This document shows positions 7,408 to 15,994 of a stretch of 16,838 bases of DNA, piece by piece. The DNA is from an uncultured bacterium (GTDB taxonomy: Bacteria; Bacteroidota; Ignavibacteria; Kapaibacteriales; UBA2268). Every line of letters begins with the position of its first letter. The stretch's first letter is position 1. The translations under genes and the position numbers were made by a program. The notes under the pieces are model-generated. The model had not been told where the DNA came from and did no database searches. It saw only the letters and a list, made by a program, of their open reading frames with translations. The stretch spans positions 1 to 16,838 of the forward strand of contig CALLXS010000022.1 of NCBI GenBank assembly GCA_937875295.1. Direction: 5' to 3'.

Positions 7408-9174
7408 ATGAAAATTGGTTACTATTCTACTTTTTGTTTAATATTATTGTATTTATTCCTTAATATTGGGTGCTCTTCCAATAATAAATGCTCTGATTAT
7501 TCTTCAAATGGCAATGCAGGAAATGTCATAAACACTATAGATGATGAATATTTACCAATTATCTATAATGAAAAGCTGTATTATACTCAAGTAGAGACAA
7601 AGCAAAAGAAAAATTTACCCAATACAACAGTAGAGAATACTTTTTTTGTAAATATTAACCAAAATGGCTCATTTACATCACCACAAAAAGAATATACAAT
7701 CCCAACCAATAAAATAAATAAAGCAGGCTCTCCTACTTTTTATTTAGATAAAGAAAATCAATTATTAGAAATGTATTTTGCTGGGCAATCGCAGAAAAAC
7801 CGATTAGATAAAGATATCTATACAGCTTATTATACTAAAGACGGATGGTCAGACCCAATTTCAATTTCTGAGAATATTAATACTCAAAGCTATGAATCGC
7901 ACCCATATATATCGCAAGATGGCACATATTTAATATTTACATCAGATAGAGAGGGAGGTTATGGAGAAACAGATTTATATATTTCTTATAGAGATAATTC
8001 TGGAGAATGGAGTATCGCAAAAAACCTTGGAGATATTATCAACACCCCAGCCAGAGAATTAGCTCCATTTATCGCATCAGATGGCACTCTATATTATTCT
8101 TCAGATGGATATATGAAGAATACTGGACTTGATATAATAAAAGCTGAACGAATTAGCGAAGAAATGTGGGGAAATCCAATTGTTCTTACCCCGCCAATCA
8201 ATTCGACATTTAATGAGTTAGGTCCGGCAATGTATAAGAATAAAATGATTTTCTCCTCAGATAGAAAAAATGGATGTGGTGGATATGATATTTATTCATT
8301 TGATTTGTGTAATAATGCTGTACTAAGTGGAAAAGTGGGCGGAAAAAATAATTCTAACCTGATAAATGATATAATTTTATACGATGAACTCGACAATATT
8401 ATTGAAACAAAAAAAGTGTTAAGCGGAGCTGATTATAAATTTGAATTGATACCTAATAAATCATACAAAGTGGTATTTAAAAGTAAATGTAATCCTCAAG
8501 ATGAATTATATGAATTTAGTGTGCCTTGCTCAGATAGTAATGTTATTAATTATATAGCTAATTTTGAAATTAAATCAAATGCACTGACATTTAATTTAGA
8601 AGATTATCAAATACCATTTTTTGTCTCAGGATACTATAGACCTAATACTTCAGAGCATTTAGAATCACTAAAAATGAAATTTTTGCAAAACTTTTTTGGT
8701 AATTCCGATAGCACAAGATATATTGAAAACCCAGGGAATCAATATGATCAATATTCAAATCAAGTAGAATTAGCCTTAGATAAAGCAGTAGGATTTATAC
8801 TCGAAAGACTTGAAAATTTTGGTAATGAATGTATAAATACTAATGCAAAAGTTCAAATTGATATTCGTGGATTTGCCGACCCTAGAGCAATTTCTGACTT
8901 CGCAAAATATTCTGATGTATCTATTAGCGATGATAGATTGATGTTTAATGTAAATCGAGGCGATAAAATGGATAATATCTTGCTCTCAAAATTAAGAGCA
9001 TATTTTACATTCGTTTTATTAGAGGAAAAGCTAAAAGAAAATAATATTTATAATCAAAATTTAAATAAAATAAAGTGGAAAATAATTGGCGAAGGCGAAG
9101 ACACTAAATCTAATGCTAACGACCTTCAAAAAAGGAGAGTAAGTATTGATATTTCTCTTAAAGAAAGAGAATAA
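7408..9174 (+). CDS. PorE-like outer-membrane lipoprotein: PD40 beta-propeller, regulatory beta-domain, OmpA-like C-terminus
   Basis: I start at ATG 7408 (588 residues), preceded by AAAGG at a 4-nt spacing; a TTG at 7396 would add four residues. An N-terminal hydrophobic stretch ends in FLNIGC, so C22 is a likely lipidated cysteine, although Asn at -3 is atypical. Residues about 105-300 hold PD40/WD40-like blades: SHPYISQDGTYLIFTSDR, LAPFIASDGTLYYSSDG, LGPAMYKNKMIFSSDR. Residues about 305-375 look like a carboxypeptidase-regulatory-type beta-domain (LSGKVGG, YKFELIPNKSYKVVF). The C-terminus (about 455-585) is a divergent OmpA peptidoglycan-binding domain: IDIRGFADPRA with D491, LSKLRA with R530, GEGEDTKSNANDLQKRRVSI. 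PropellerâCRDâOmpA order is that of PorE in type IX secretion, but without its TPR region. The PorE role is inference. The gene stands alone between a minus-strand exonuclease and ruvC. Confidence 0.82.
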   Translation: MKIGYYSTFCLILLYLFLNIGCSSNNKCSDYSSNGNAGNVINTIDDEYLPIIYNEKLYYTQVETKQKKNLPNTTVENTFFVNINQNGSFTSPQKEYTIPTNKINKAGSPTFYLDKENQLLEMYFAGQSQKNRLDKDIYTAYYTKDGWSDPISISENINTQSYESHPYISQDGTYLIFTSDREGGYGETDLYISYRDNSGEWSIAKNLGDIINTPARELAPFIASDGTLYYSSDGYMKNTGLDIIKAERISEEMWGNPIVLTPPINSTFNELGPAMYKNKMIFSSDRKNGCGGYDIYSFDLCNNAVLSGKVGGKNNSNLINDIILYDELDNIIETKKVLSGADYKFELIPNKSYKVVFKSKCNPQDELYEFSVPCSDSNVINYIANFEIKSNALTFNLEDYQIPFFVSGYYRPNTSEHLESLKMKFLQNFFGNSDSTRYIENPGNQYDQYSNQVELALDKAVGFILERLENFGNECINTNAKVQIDIRGFADPRAISDFAKYSDVSISDDRLMFNVNRGDKMDNILLSKLRAYFTFVLLEEKLKENNIYNQNLNKIKWKIIGEGEDTKSNANDLQKRRVSIDISLKERE

Positions 9175-9224
9175 TTATAATTAAAAAATGCACATTATTT
9201 TTTACTAATGATACAACAAATATT

Positions 9225-9773
9225 TTATTTTGGTATTATGACTCGTGATGGATTATTTTTAATAAGCTCTTTCCAACTTACTTTTGAGTTTGAGGAAAAA
9301 TTATCTCTAAAGCTATGACAAATTGCAATAGCTAAAGCATCTGTTGCATCATAAAATTCAGGAGTTTCAGGAATATTTAATATTTTCCTTACCATAAATG
9401 CTACTTGCTCTTTCGATGCATTTCCATTACCAGTTACTGCTCTTTTTACTTCTTTTGGACTATATTCATTGATTTCTAAATTTGCCATAACGCAACTAAG
9501 CATTGCTGCTGCTCTTGCATGTGATAATTTAATAAGGGATTGAGGGTTTTTTGCAAAAAATGTCGATTCTAAAGCAACCGAATGAGGTTCAGAATTAATA
9601 ATTACTCTCTGCAAGCGAGTATATATTTCTTTTAATCTGATGGATAATTCATTATTAATTTTTTTTAAATTAATTACTCCATATTCTATTAATTCAATTT
9701 TTGATCCATTTTTTTCTATTACACCATATCCGCATAAAATAGAACCGGGATCAATTCCAAGAATTCTCATCAA
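9225..9773 (-). CDS. ruvC: Holliday junction resolvase RuvC
   Basis: A 182-residue endonuclease that cuts four-way junctions symmetrically during recombination repair, together with RuvAB. All four acidic catalytic positions are visible: D8 in GIDPGS, E69 in VALESTFF, and D142 and D145 in YDATDALAIAICH. Other family marks are KNPQSLIKLSHARA and the PKEVKRAVTGNGNASKEQV stretch. Length is normal. A second Met (MMRILG) allows a start 3 bp downstream. The gene is alone here, without ruvA, ruvB or yebC, and lies convergent with the lipoprotein gene and divergent from lon. Confidence 0.97.
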   Translation of the reverse strand: MMRILGIDPGSILCGYGVIEKNGSKIELIEYGVINLKKINNELSIRLKEIYTRLQRVIINSEPHSVALESTFFAKNPQSLIKLSHARAAAMLSCVMANLEINEYSPKEVKRAVTGNGNASKEQVAFMVRKILNIPETPEFYDATDALAIAICHSFRDNFSSNSKVSWKELIKNNPSRVIIPK

Positions 9774-9958
9774 TTTTATTTCTCATTTTGTTTAAGCTAT
9801 TTTGTTATAGAATTATTAAAATATTCTAATCTAATAATATTGAATCGAAAAAGTGTGAATTAAATTTTAATTTTAATAAAAATAATATTTATTAAATACT
9901 CGACTTATTCGTCTTAATATAAATTATAATATAAAAATAGAAATTTTAAGAATTCAAA

Positions 9959-12637
9959 ATGAAAAAAGAAATCGATTTAGATAAGATAAAAAAGAAAGAA
10001 TCAAGTACAGTGATTATTCCAAAGACTATTCCAGTACTCCCCACTCGAGATATTGTTATTTACCCAATGATGATTTATCCAATCTTAATTGGACGCACCT
10101 CTACTATTAAAGCAGTATCTGAAGCGATGGAAAATGAAAAATTTATTTTTATTACTGTACAAAAGAATCCAGATACCGAAACGCCTACATTAAAAGATAT
10201 ATATAGAAATGGCACAATTTGCAAAATAATTAATGTCTTGCGATTACCAAATAATATGCTAAAAGTATTAGTAGAAGGAGTAATGCAAGGAAAAATTTTA
10301 AAAATTAAAAAGAAAAACGAATTTTACAATGCTGAAATTGAACCAATTCAAATTAATTATAATGATAACGATAAAACAACTCAAGCTACTATAAAAAAAG
10401 CATCTGATCTTTTTAAGGAATATATAAAAGGCAATAAAACTATTCATAATGATTTGACAATAGCTTTTGATAATATCAATGATTCTGCTCGAAAGCTATT
10501 CTTTGCTGCAGCAAATATAAATGCTAAACCTGATGTAAAACAAAAAATACTTGAAGAACGCACGCTAATTAAACAGTATTTCCAATTAGCATCAATCCTT
10601 ACAAAAGAATTAGATTTAATGAAAATCGGCGATGAGGTTGAAGAAAAAGTAAATAATTCTATTCAAAAGATGCAGAAGAAATTTTATATTCAAGAGCAAA
10701 TCAAAGCACTTGAATCAGAATTAAATGATGAAGATAGGATTTCTCCAGATATTGCTGCTTTGCGAAAAGCTATCGACAAAGCAAATATGCCTACATTAGC
10801 CAAAGAAAAAGCTGAAGAAGAATTCGAAAAATTAAAGAAAACATCTCAAATGTCTCCAGATTATGGCGTTCTGAGAAATTATCTCGAGCTAATGACTCAA
10901 CTACCTTGGAGTGAGTATTCGCAAGATGATATGAATATAAATAATGTAAAGAAAATTCTTGACGAAGACCATTATGACTTAGAGAAGCCTAAAGAAAGAA
11001 TATTAGAATATATTGCGATATTAAACCTTACAGGAAATTTAAAAAGACAAATCCTTTGTTTTATAGGACCTCCCGGAGTAGGCAAAACCTCACTTGCAAA
11101 ATCAATTGCAAGAGCTTTAGGAAGGAAATTTGTTAGATTTTCATTAGGTGGTGTCCGAGACGAAGCAGAAATACGTGGTCATAGAAGGACTTATATCGGA
11201 GCACTTCCGGGAAAAGTGATTCAATCAATGAAGAAAGCTCACACGGTTAATCCTGTAATATTGCTCGATGAAGTTGATAAAATGGCAAATGATTTCCGCG
11301 GAGACCCAGCTTCAGCACTACTTGAAGTATTAGATCCTGAACAAAATAATAATTTCAATGATCATTATTTAGAAGTTGATTATGATTTATCCAATGTATT
11401 ATTTATTACTACAGCTAATGTAAAATATGATATACCAGGACCTCTTCTAGATAGAATGGAAATTATAGACTTAGGTAGCTATTTAGATTATCAAAAATTT
11501 GAAATAGCAAAAAGACACATTATTCCAAAAATAATAAAAGAATATGGAATGGAATCATTTAAAATTAATTTCGACGATGATGCCATTTATAAAATAATTC
11601 AAGAATATACTAAAGAAGCCGGAGTACGTAATTTAGAACGAGAAATAAGCTCAGTGTTGCGGAAATATGCTAAATCATTAATTTCAGATTTCAATACAAA
11701 ACATCCGGAAATCATGAATGAAATTTCTGAAAAAAATAATGCCTTAATTGAAAATATTAAACAAAATAATCAAGAAATCAATAATTTAGATGAACAAAAT
11801 TATCCTAAGTCACCTAATACTACCGATTCTGATGCAAAAATATCTTCTGAGAATAGCACCAAAGAAGAAACTAAAATAAAAGAAAATATTAATCAGGAAA
11901 GCAAAGACAAAATTAATCTTTCTTATTTAGGGAATAATCCTGTTTTCATAAAAAGCATCACAAAAACAAAATTAAATATTACTCCTGAATTGGTAGAAAA
12001 ATATTTAAAAGCTCCACGCTTTCGTAATAAACCGGGTGACTTAGAACCAAAGGTAGGAGTTGTAACCGGTCTGGCTTGGACTAGTGTAGGCGGCGATATT
12101 CTTCCAGTGGAAGTAAATATAATGCCCGGAGCCGAGAAGCTAACTCTAACAGGTAAATTAGGTGATGTAATGAAAGAATCTGCTATTGCAGCTCTATCTG
12201 TCGTAAAATCAAATTTTAAAGAATTTAATATTCCTGCTAAAGCATTCGAGAAAAAAGAAATTCATATTCACGTACCCGAAGGTGCTATCCCAAAAGATGG
12301 TCCTTCAGCTGGAATCACAATGACTATTGCCTTAATTTCTGCCATAACAAATAAAGCAGTTAGAGGTGATATTGCTATGACAGGCGAAATTACATTGCGT
12401 GGAAATATTTTGCCTATTGGCGGACTTAATGAAAAATTATTAGCTGCAAGACGAGCAGGAAAAATGAATGTATTAATCCCTGAAGAAAATAAAAGAGACG
12501 TCGATGATATAGCAAAAGAAATTAAAGATGGAATGCAAATAATTCCAGTAAAAACAATTTTTGAAGCATATAAATATATTTTTATTGATGATGTTGCTAA
12601 AAAGAGAATCAACAAAAAACCAATTGCAAAGAAATAA
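9959..12637 (+). CDS. lon: ATP-dependent Lon protease with a long hydrophilic linker
   Basis: An 892-residue cytoplasmic AAA+ serine protease that degrades misfolded and regulatory proteins. The N-terminal substrate-binding domain starts at VLPTRDIVIYP (26-36). A coiled coil spans about 225-300 (KKFYIQEQIKALESELND). The AAA+ module has Walker A GPPGVGKT (370-377), Walker B ILLDEVDK (434-441) and a LLDRME arginine region (R499). The protease domain has the Ser-Lys dyad S783 (PKDGPSAG) and K826 (GGLNEK). Between the AAA+ lid and the protease domain, about residues 580-660 form an unusual Asn/Glu/Lys/Ser-rich low-complexity stretch that most Lon proteins lack. It is the first gene of a pair with the ClpB fragment 22 bp downstream. 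No CIRCE-type operator is visible in the 185 bp upstream. Confidence 0.97.
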   Translation: MKKEIDLDKIKKKESSTVIIPKTIPVLPTRDIVIYPMMIYPILIGRTSTIKAVSEAMENEKFIFITVQKNPDTETPTLKDIYRNGTICKIINVLRLPNNMLKVLVEGVMQGKILKIKKKNEFYNAEIEPIQINYNDNDKTTQATIKKASDLFKEYIKGNKTIHNDLTIAFDNINDSARKLFFAAANINAKPDVKQKILEERTLIKQYFQLASILTKELDLMKIGDEVEEKVNNSIQKMQKKFYIQEQIKALESELNDEDRISPDIAALRKAIDKANMPTLAKEKAEEEFEKLKKTSQMSPDYGVLRNYLELMTQLPWSEYSQDDMNINNVKKILDEDHYDLEKPKERILEYIAILNLTGNLKRQILCFIGPPGVGKTSLAKSIARALGRKFVRFSLGGVRDEAEIRGHRRTYIGALPGKVIQSMKKAHTVNPVILLDEVDKMANDFRGDPASALLEVLDPEQNNNFNDHYLEVDYDLSNVLFITTANVKYDIPGPLLDRMEIIDLGSYLDYQKFEIAKRHIIPKIIKEYGMESFKINFDDDAIYKIIQEYTKEAGVRNLEREISSVLRKYAKSLISDFNTKHPEIMNEISEKNNALIENIKQNNQEINNLDEQNYPKSPNTTDSDAKISSENSTKEETKIKENINQESKDKINLSYLGNNPVFIKSITKTKLNITPELVEKYLKAPRFRNKPGDLEPKVGVVTGLAWTSVGGDILPVEVNIMPGAEKLTLTGKLGDVMKESAIAALSVVKSNFKEFNIPAKAFEKKEIHIHVPEGAIPKDGPSAGITMTIALISAITNKAVRGDIAMTGEITLRGNILPIGGLNEKLLAARRAGKMNVLIPEENKRDVDDIAKEIKDGMQIIPVKTIFEAYKYIFIDDVAKKRINKKPIAKK

Positions 12638-12659
12638 TTTAAATTAGGAATTTTCAATA

Positions 12660-13988
12660 ATGAATGAAATTATATCAGTAGAATCAACAAAAAAGAGACT
12701 CCAAGACATCGAAGATGAAATCAAAGAATTGGAGGTTACTCGCGCTGAATTAAAAGATAAATGGCTACAAGAAAAAAATATAATTCAAAATATCCAAGAT
12801 ATTAAAGCTGAAATTGAAGAAAAGAAAAATACAGCTGATTCATTAGAACGAAAAGGAGAATTAGCAAAAGTAGCAGAATTACGCTATGGAGTGATACCAA
12901 AATTAGAAAATGAGCTTAAAACAGAAAATAATGAATTAGAAAAGCTCCAAACCGGCGGAAAAATGCTTAAAGAAGTTGTAGATGCTACTGATATTGCAGA
13001 AGTATTGTCGAAATGGACAGGTATACCAGTTAGAAAAATGCTGGAAACCGAAAGACAAAAATTGTTACAAATCGAGGAAATGTTATCAGAAAGAGTAATT
13101 GGTCAATCTGATGCTATTACTGCTGTAGCTAATTCAATTCGACGCTCGCGCGCTGGATTACAAGATGTAAATAGACCGATTGGTTCATTTATTTTCTTGG
13201 GTTCTACTGGTGTGGGAAAAACTGAGCTAGCTAAAGCTCTGGCAGAATTTTTATTTGATGATGAAAATGCAATTGTTCGAATTGATATGAGCGAATATAT
13301 GGACAAATTTTCAGTTACAAGGTTAATTGGTGCACCTCCGGGATATGTAGGTTATGAAGAAGGTGGCCAGCTTACGGAAGCAGTAAGACGACGTCCATAT
13401 TCTGTTGTATTGCTTGACGAAATTGAAAAAGCAAATTCTGATATTTTTAATGTGTTATTGCAAGTGCTTGACGACGGAAGATTGACCGATGGTAAAGGTC
13501 GCACTGTGAATTTCAAGAATACAATAATTATAATGACTTCAAATTTAGGAAGTCAAATAATCAATGAAAAGATTGATTTCGCTACCACTAATAATAAAGA
13601 AGAAATAATGCAAGATATTCGAATTGAAATGAATGAATTGCTTAAAAAATCACTACGTCCTGAATTTTTAAATAGAATTGATGAGATTATTATCTTTAAC
13701 CCACTATTACCAGAAGATATAATTAAAATCACACGACTTAATCTAAATAGTTTGACAAAAAAATTACAAAAAGAAAATATTTCAATTTCATATTCGGACG
13801 AATTAATAAACTACATAGCAAAAGAAGGATTTGATTTGCATTTCGGTGCAAGACCACTTAAACGCACAATATTAAAAAATATAATAGACCCTCTTTCAAT
13901 TGAAATTCTTTCCGGAAGAATAAATCATGGCGATTCTATTATAATTAACTATACTGAAGATAAAGGAATAACTTTCGATAAAGAGTAA
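12660..13988 (+). CDS. clpB: N-terminally truncated ClpB: partial M-domain plus second AAA+ domain only
   Basis: The 442 residues match the C-terminal half of the ClpB disaggregase (full length about 860). Homology starts inside the M-domain coiled coil (STKKRLQDIEDE at 9-20, GELAKVAELRYGVIPKLE at 66-83) and runs through DIAEVLSKWTGIPV into NBD2. NBD2 is intact: Walker A GSTGVGKT (181-188, Ser replacing the usual Pro), pore loop GYVG (228-231), Walker B VVLLDE (249-254), sensor TSNLGS (293-298), arginine finger R339 in FLNRID, sensor-2 GARPLKR (396-402). The N-domain, all of NBD1 and roughly the first 30 M-domain residues are absent. An in-frame TAG 15 bp before the ATG rules out a longer frame here. 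It follows lon by 22 bp, so they are probably cotranscribed. It could be a true short variant, a decayed gene or an assembly deletion. Confidence 0.85.
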   Translation: MNEIISVESTKKRLQDIEDEIKELEVTRAELKDKWLQEKNIIQNIQDIKAEIEEKKNTADSLERKGELAKVAELRYGVIPKLENELKTENNELEKLQTGGKMLKEVVDATDIAEVLSKWTGIPVRKMLETERQKLLQIEEMLSERVIGQSDAITAVANSIRRSRAGLQDVNRPIGSFIFLGSTGVGKTELAKALAEFLFDDENAIVRIDMSEYMDKFSVTRLIGAPPGYVGYEEGGQLTEAVRRRPYSVVLLDEIEKANSDIFNVLLQVLDDGRLTDGKGRTVNFKNTIIIMTSNLGSQIINEKIDFATTNNKEEIMQDIRIEMNELLKKSLRPEFLNRIDEIIIFNPLLPEDIIKITRLNLNSLTKKLQKENISISYSDELINYIAKEGFDLHFGARPLKRTILKNIIDPLSIEILSGRINHGDSIIINYTEDKGITFDKE

Positions 13989-14112
13989 AGATAAATTAAG
14001 AAAGGAAAAGATTATTTTTAATGAATGTTAGAATTTCGATAATTAATTCGTTAATTCAAAATAATTCTTTTTTTAATTACAAAATAGATATAGGAATTTC
14101 ATCACTTCCTTC

Positions 14113-14871
14113 CTATTCACATTCAAATGCTTGCTTTCGCTTTAAAAATGCTTGATGTCTGATGCGATATTTTTTCTCATTAATAATATTAGAAAAAATC
14201 CTATACACATCAAAAAAATTTGAGAAATTATAATGCGGAATGCGCTTCTCATTTAAATAAGCAGAAAGATGATTTTTTGCAAAAATAATATCAGAATGCT
14301 CTGCCGCACATAAATCCGATTGCCCATCTCCTATATAGACAATTAAAGAATCTGGAGGTGCTTCTGTAATAACTGTATTTCTCTTGCAGCTAGCACACAT
14401 ACATTCGCAACTTTCGCTAGCTCCATAGAAAAATGGAATAATTTTTTTATCAATTAAGCACAATTTGTTTGAAAATATTTTTGCATCAGTTATGCCAATT
14501 TTATTTATTATTGGATTAATATAATTACTAAACCCATCGCTTAAAATATTTATATTAATTGAGTTATCAATGCAAAAATTATAGAAAGTAATAAAATTAG
14601 GATCAATATCAAATTGTTCGACAAAATATTCAAAAAAACTATCATCAAAACCATTAAATTTTGATTTAATATTCTCTGAAATTTTAAGTGTAGAACATAC
14701 CTTTGCCCAATAATCGCGAATATGAATATTACCAGACTTTAGTAAATCATAATTTTGTTGAAATTCACCAAATTGAATAAATAATTCATTACCAATATCT
14801 TGGCTAACTATTGTGCCATCAAAATCAGTAAAAACAGTAATCTCAGAAATATTATGCTTATGTTGTTTCAC
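14113..14871 (-). CDS. HAD-IB phosphatase (MtnX / phosphoserine-phosphatase-like)
   Basis: A 252-residue soluble haloacid-dehalogenase-superfamily phosphatase. Motif I is TDFDGT (nucleophile D16, acid D18), motif II is ILSDGF (S111), motif IV is YIGDGQSDLCAA (D182, D186). The helical cap between motif I and about residue 85 puts it in the HAD-IB subgroup. A four-cysteine cluster CECMCASCK (C155, C157, C159, C162) precedes a probable motif III Lys (K163); related MtnX-like proteins often carry Cys here and may bind zinc. Substrate is undetermined: phosphoserine and the methionine-salvage intermediate are family possibilities, and no salvage genes are near. It starts 3 bp after the DUF3108 stop codon, so the two are almost surely cotranscribed. 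Confidence 0.85.
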   Translation of the reverse strand: MKQHKHNISEITVFTDFDGTIVSQDIGNELFIQFGEFQQNYDLLKSGNIHIRDYWAKVCSTLKISENIKSKFNGFDDSFFEYFVEQFDIDPNFITFYNFCIDNSININILSDGFSNYINPIINKIGITDAKIFSNKLCLIDKKIIPFFYGASESCECMCASCKRNTVITEAPPDSLIVYIGDGQSDLCAAEHSDIIFAKNHLSAYLNEKRIPHYNFSNFFDVYRIFSNIINEKKYRIRHQAFLKRKQAFECE

Positions 14872-14874
14872 AAT

Positions 14875-15669
14875 TTATTTAGGAGGTTCCCATCCGGAAC
14901 GCTTCCATTTAATTAATTCAACTTTTGCAGCTCCAATATATAAATTCAATTTTGCTACAATTGGTACTCTTGCATCATCATTTGAGAACCACCCCTCGAA
15001 TCCACCACTTAGCCCATATATTCCGGTCCAATTTGCTTTTCCATTGAAATACAAGGTCTTTACAGGATATTTCACAGCTTTAATTGGCAAATCTACATTT
15101 TTCCCTATGAAATTAATTTCAGTAGATTCTAATTGCTTATCAACAATTGTTGGGAAAGTAATTTTTTTCCCGGAAGTTAAGAAATTCCTTGCTATGAAAA
15201 AAATTGTGAGTCCATCAGAATATTTTTTTGTTGTCTGATAAGATTTCTCAAAATATTTGCCATATTCATTTTCTTTAGAAACGTAAATATTTGATTTTGC
15301 GTAATTTAGAAATATTTTATGAATATCCCAATAGTCATTACTTTTATAATTTCCTATAAATTGATGTGCAAACGACACACTTTTATCTGTTTTGCTATTA
15401 TATTCTACATTAATATTAAGAAATGGAATTGATTTATATGTTTTTATCTCTGCTTTAGTATCATAGAAGGAAATTCCATTTTCTTTTTTTAATTTTCCGG
15501 TTGAAATTATAATTGTACCAAGTTTAGCTCCCATATAAGACACTTCATAAGTTAATTCTTCTCCGGGTTTGATATCAAATCCAGCGAAAGATGGTTGAGC
15601 TATAAAGAATAAAATCATAATGCTTAGAATTTTAAGCAAATTCATTTGAAAATTATTTAACATTTTCAT
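14875..15669 (-). CDS. DUF3108 domain protein, secreted
   Basis: A 264-residue exported protein of unknown function. Residues 1-29 are a signal peptide (hydrophobic LLKILSIMILFFIA, cut near PSFAG). The mature part begins with the family signature FDIKPGEELTYEVSYMGAKLG and ends with GGFEGWFSNDDARVPIVAKL and IGAAKVELIKWKRSGWEPP, both typical of DUF3108 (PF11306). The fold is predicted to be an all-beta sheet at the periplasmic side or outer membrane. A start at the second Met (MLNNFQ) is also possible. It is the first gene of a two-gene unit with the HAD phosphatase. The 245 bp upstream, up to the tRNA-Gly, contain that tRNA's terminator, so the gene needs its own promoter, which I cannot pick out. 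Confidence 0.85.
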   Translation of the reverse strand: MKMLNNFQMNLLKILSIMILFFIAQPSFAGFDIKPGEELTYEVSYMGAKLGTIIISTGKLKKENGISFYDTKAEIKTYKSIPFLNINVEYNSKTDKSVSFAHQFIGNYKSNDYWDIHKIFLNYAKSNIYVSKENEYGKYFEKSYQTTKKYSDGLTIFFIARNFLTSGKKITFPTIVDKQLESTEINFIGKNVDLPIKAVKYPVKTLYFNGKANWTGIYGLSGGFEGWFSNDDARVPIVAKLNLYIGAAKVELIKWKRSGWEPPK

Positions 15670-15833
15670 TTATTGGTTCCAGAAGTTAAATTACTACGAT
15701 ATTTTTCTACAATTTATTTTAATAGATATAATAATAAGGATAATATTTTATTTTATTAATACAATACGTTTATTCTTATAATTATGTTCCAAAATTAAAA
15801 AATTCAAAACCTGAAAGCTGAAAAAAGTAAAAC

Positions 15834-15874
15834 GAAAAAATGCCCTGTCGTCGGGGGAAATTGACAACAAGGCA
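15834..15874 (-). terminator. Rho-independent terminator of the tRNA-Gly transcript
   Basis: On the minus strand, TGCCTTGTTGTC (15874-15863) pairs with GACGACAGGGCA (15852-15841), 12 bp including two G-U pairs, then TTTTTTCGTTTT. The two mismatches on the plus strand become wobbles on the minus strand, which supports minus-strand transcription. It lies about 40 nt after the tRNA 3' end. Confidence 0.88.
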
Positions 15875-15893
15875 TGCAGCATAAAGAGGAAGA

Positions 15894-15913
15894 GACGGTT
15901 AATTAAAACCGTC
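15894..15913 (-). other. Hairpin immediately 3' of tRNA-Gly
   Basis: A perfect 7-bp stem, GACGGTT with AACCGTC and a 6-nt loop, starts two bases past the tRNA discriminator on the minus strand. It is followed by a pyrimidine-rich, not T-only, tract. It could guide tRNA 3' processing or act as a weak first terminator before the strong one at 15834-15874. Confidence 0.6.
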
Positions 15914-15914
15914 G

Positions 15915-15987
15915 AGCGAAAGACGAGACTCGAACTCGCGACCCCAACCTTGGCAAGGTTGTGCTCTACCAACTGAGCTACTTTCGC
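15915..15987 (-). tRNA. trnG: tRNA-Gly (GCC)
   Basis: A complete 73-nt cloverleaf. Acceptor GCGAAAG pairs with CTTTCGC, discriminator T. D-arm GCTC/GAGC. Anticodon stem CAACC/GGTTG with loop TTGCCAA, anticodon GCC at 15954-15952. T-arm GCGAG/CTCGT with loop TTCGAGT (one G-U pair). CCA is not encoded. Confidence 0.97.
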
Positions 15988-15994
15988 AACAGAT

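Noticed and set aside
9181..9204. Terminator between the lipoprotein gene and ruvC
   Set aside because: The A6...T6 inverted repeat has almost no GC pairs and an irregular loop, so it cannot be told from AT-rich background.
9774..9958. Heat-shock operator (CIRCE) upstream of lon
   Set aside because: No TTAGCACTC-N9-GAGTGCTAA or close variant is present; the region is plain AT-rich DNA.
12268..12657. 129-codon minus-strand ORF with hydrophobic stretches
   Set aside because: It is antisense to the conserved Lon protease domain; the hydrophobicity mirrors Lon codons.
14047..14075. AATTAA-TTCG-TTAATT hairpin after clpB as a terminator
   Set aside because: The stem is six A-T pairs and the T-run lies about 11 nt further on; too weak to call.
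14021..14155. 44-codon plus-strand ORF between clpB and the HAD gene
   Set aside because: It overlaps the 3' end of the HAD gene, has no ribosome site or recognisable content, and AT-rich gaps give such frames by chance.
15748..15972. 74-codon minus-strand ORF
   Set aside because: It runs through the tRNA-Gly and its terminator; its apparent sequence is the tRNA read as codons.
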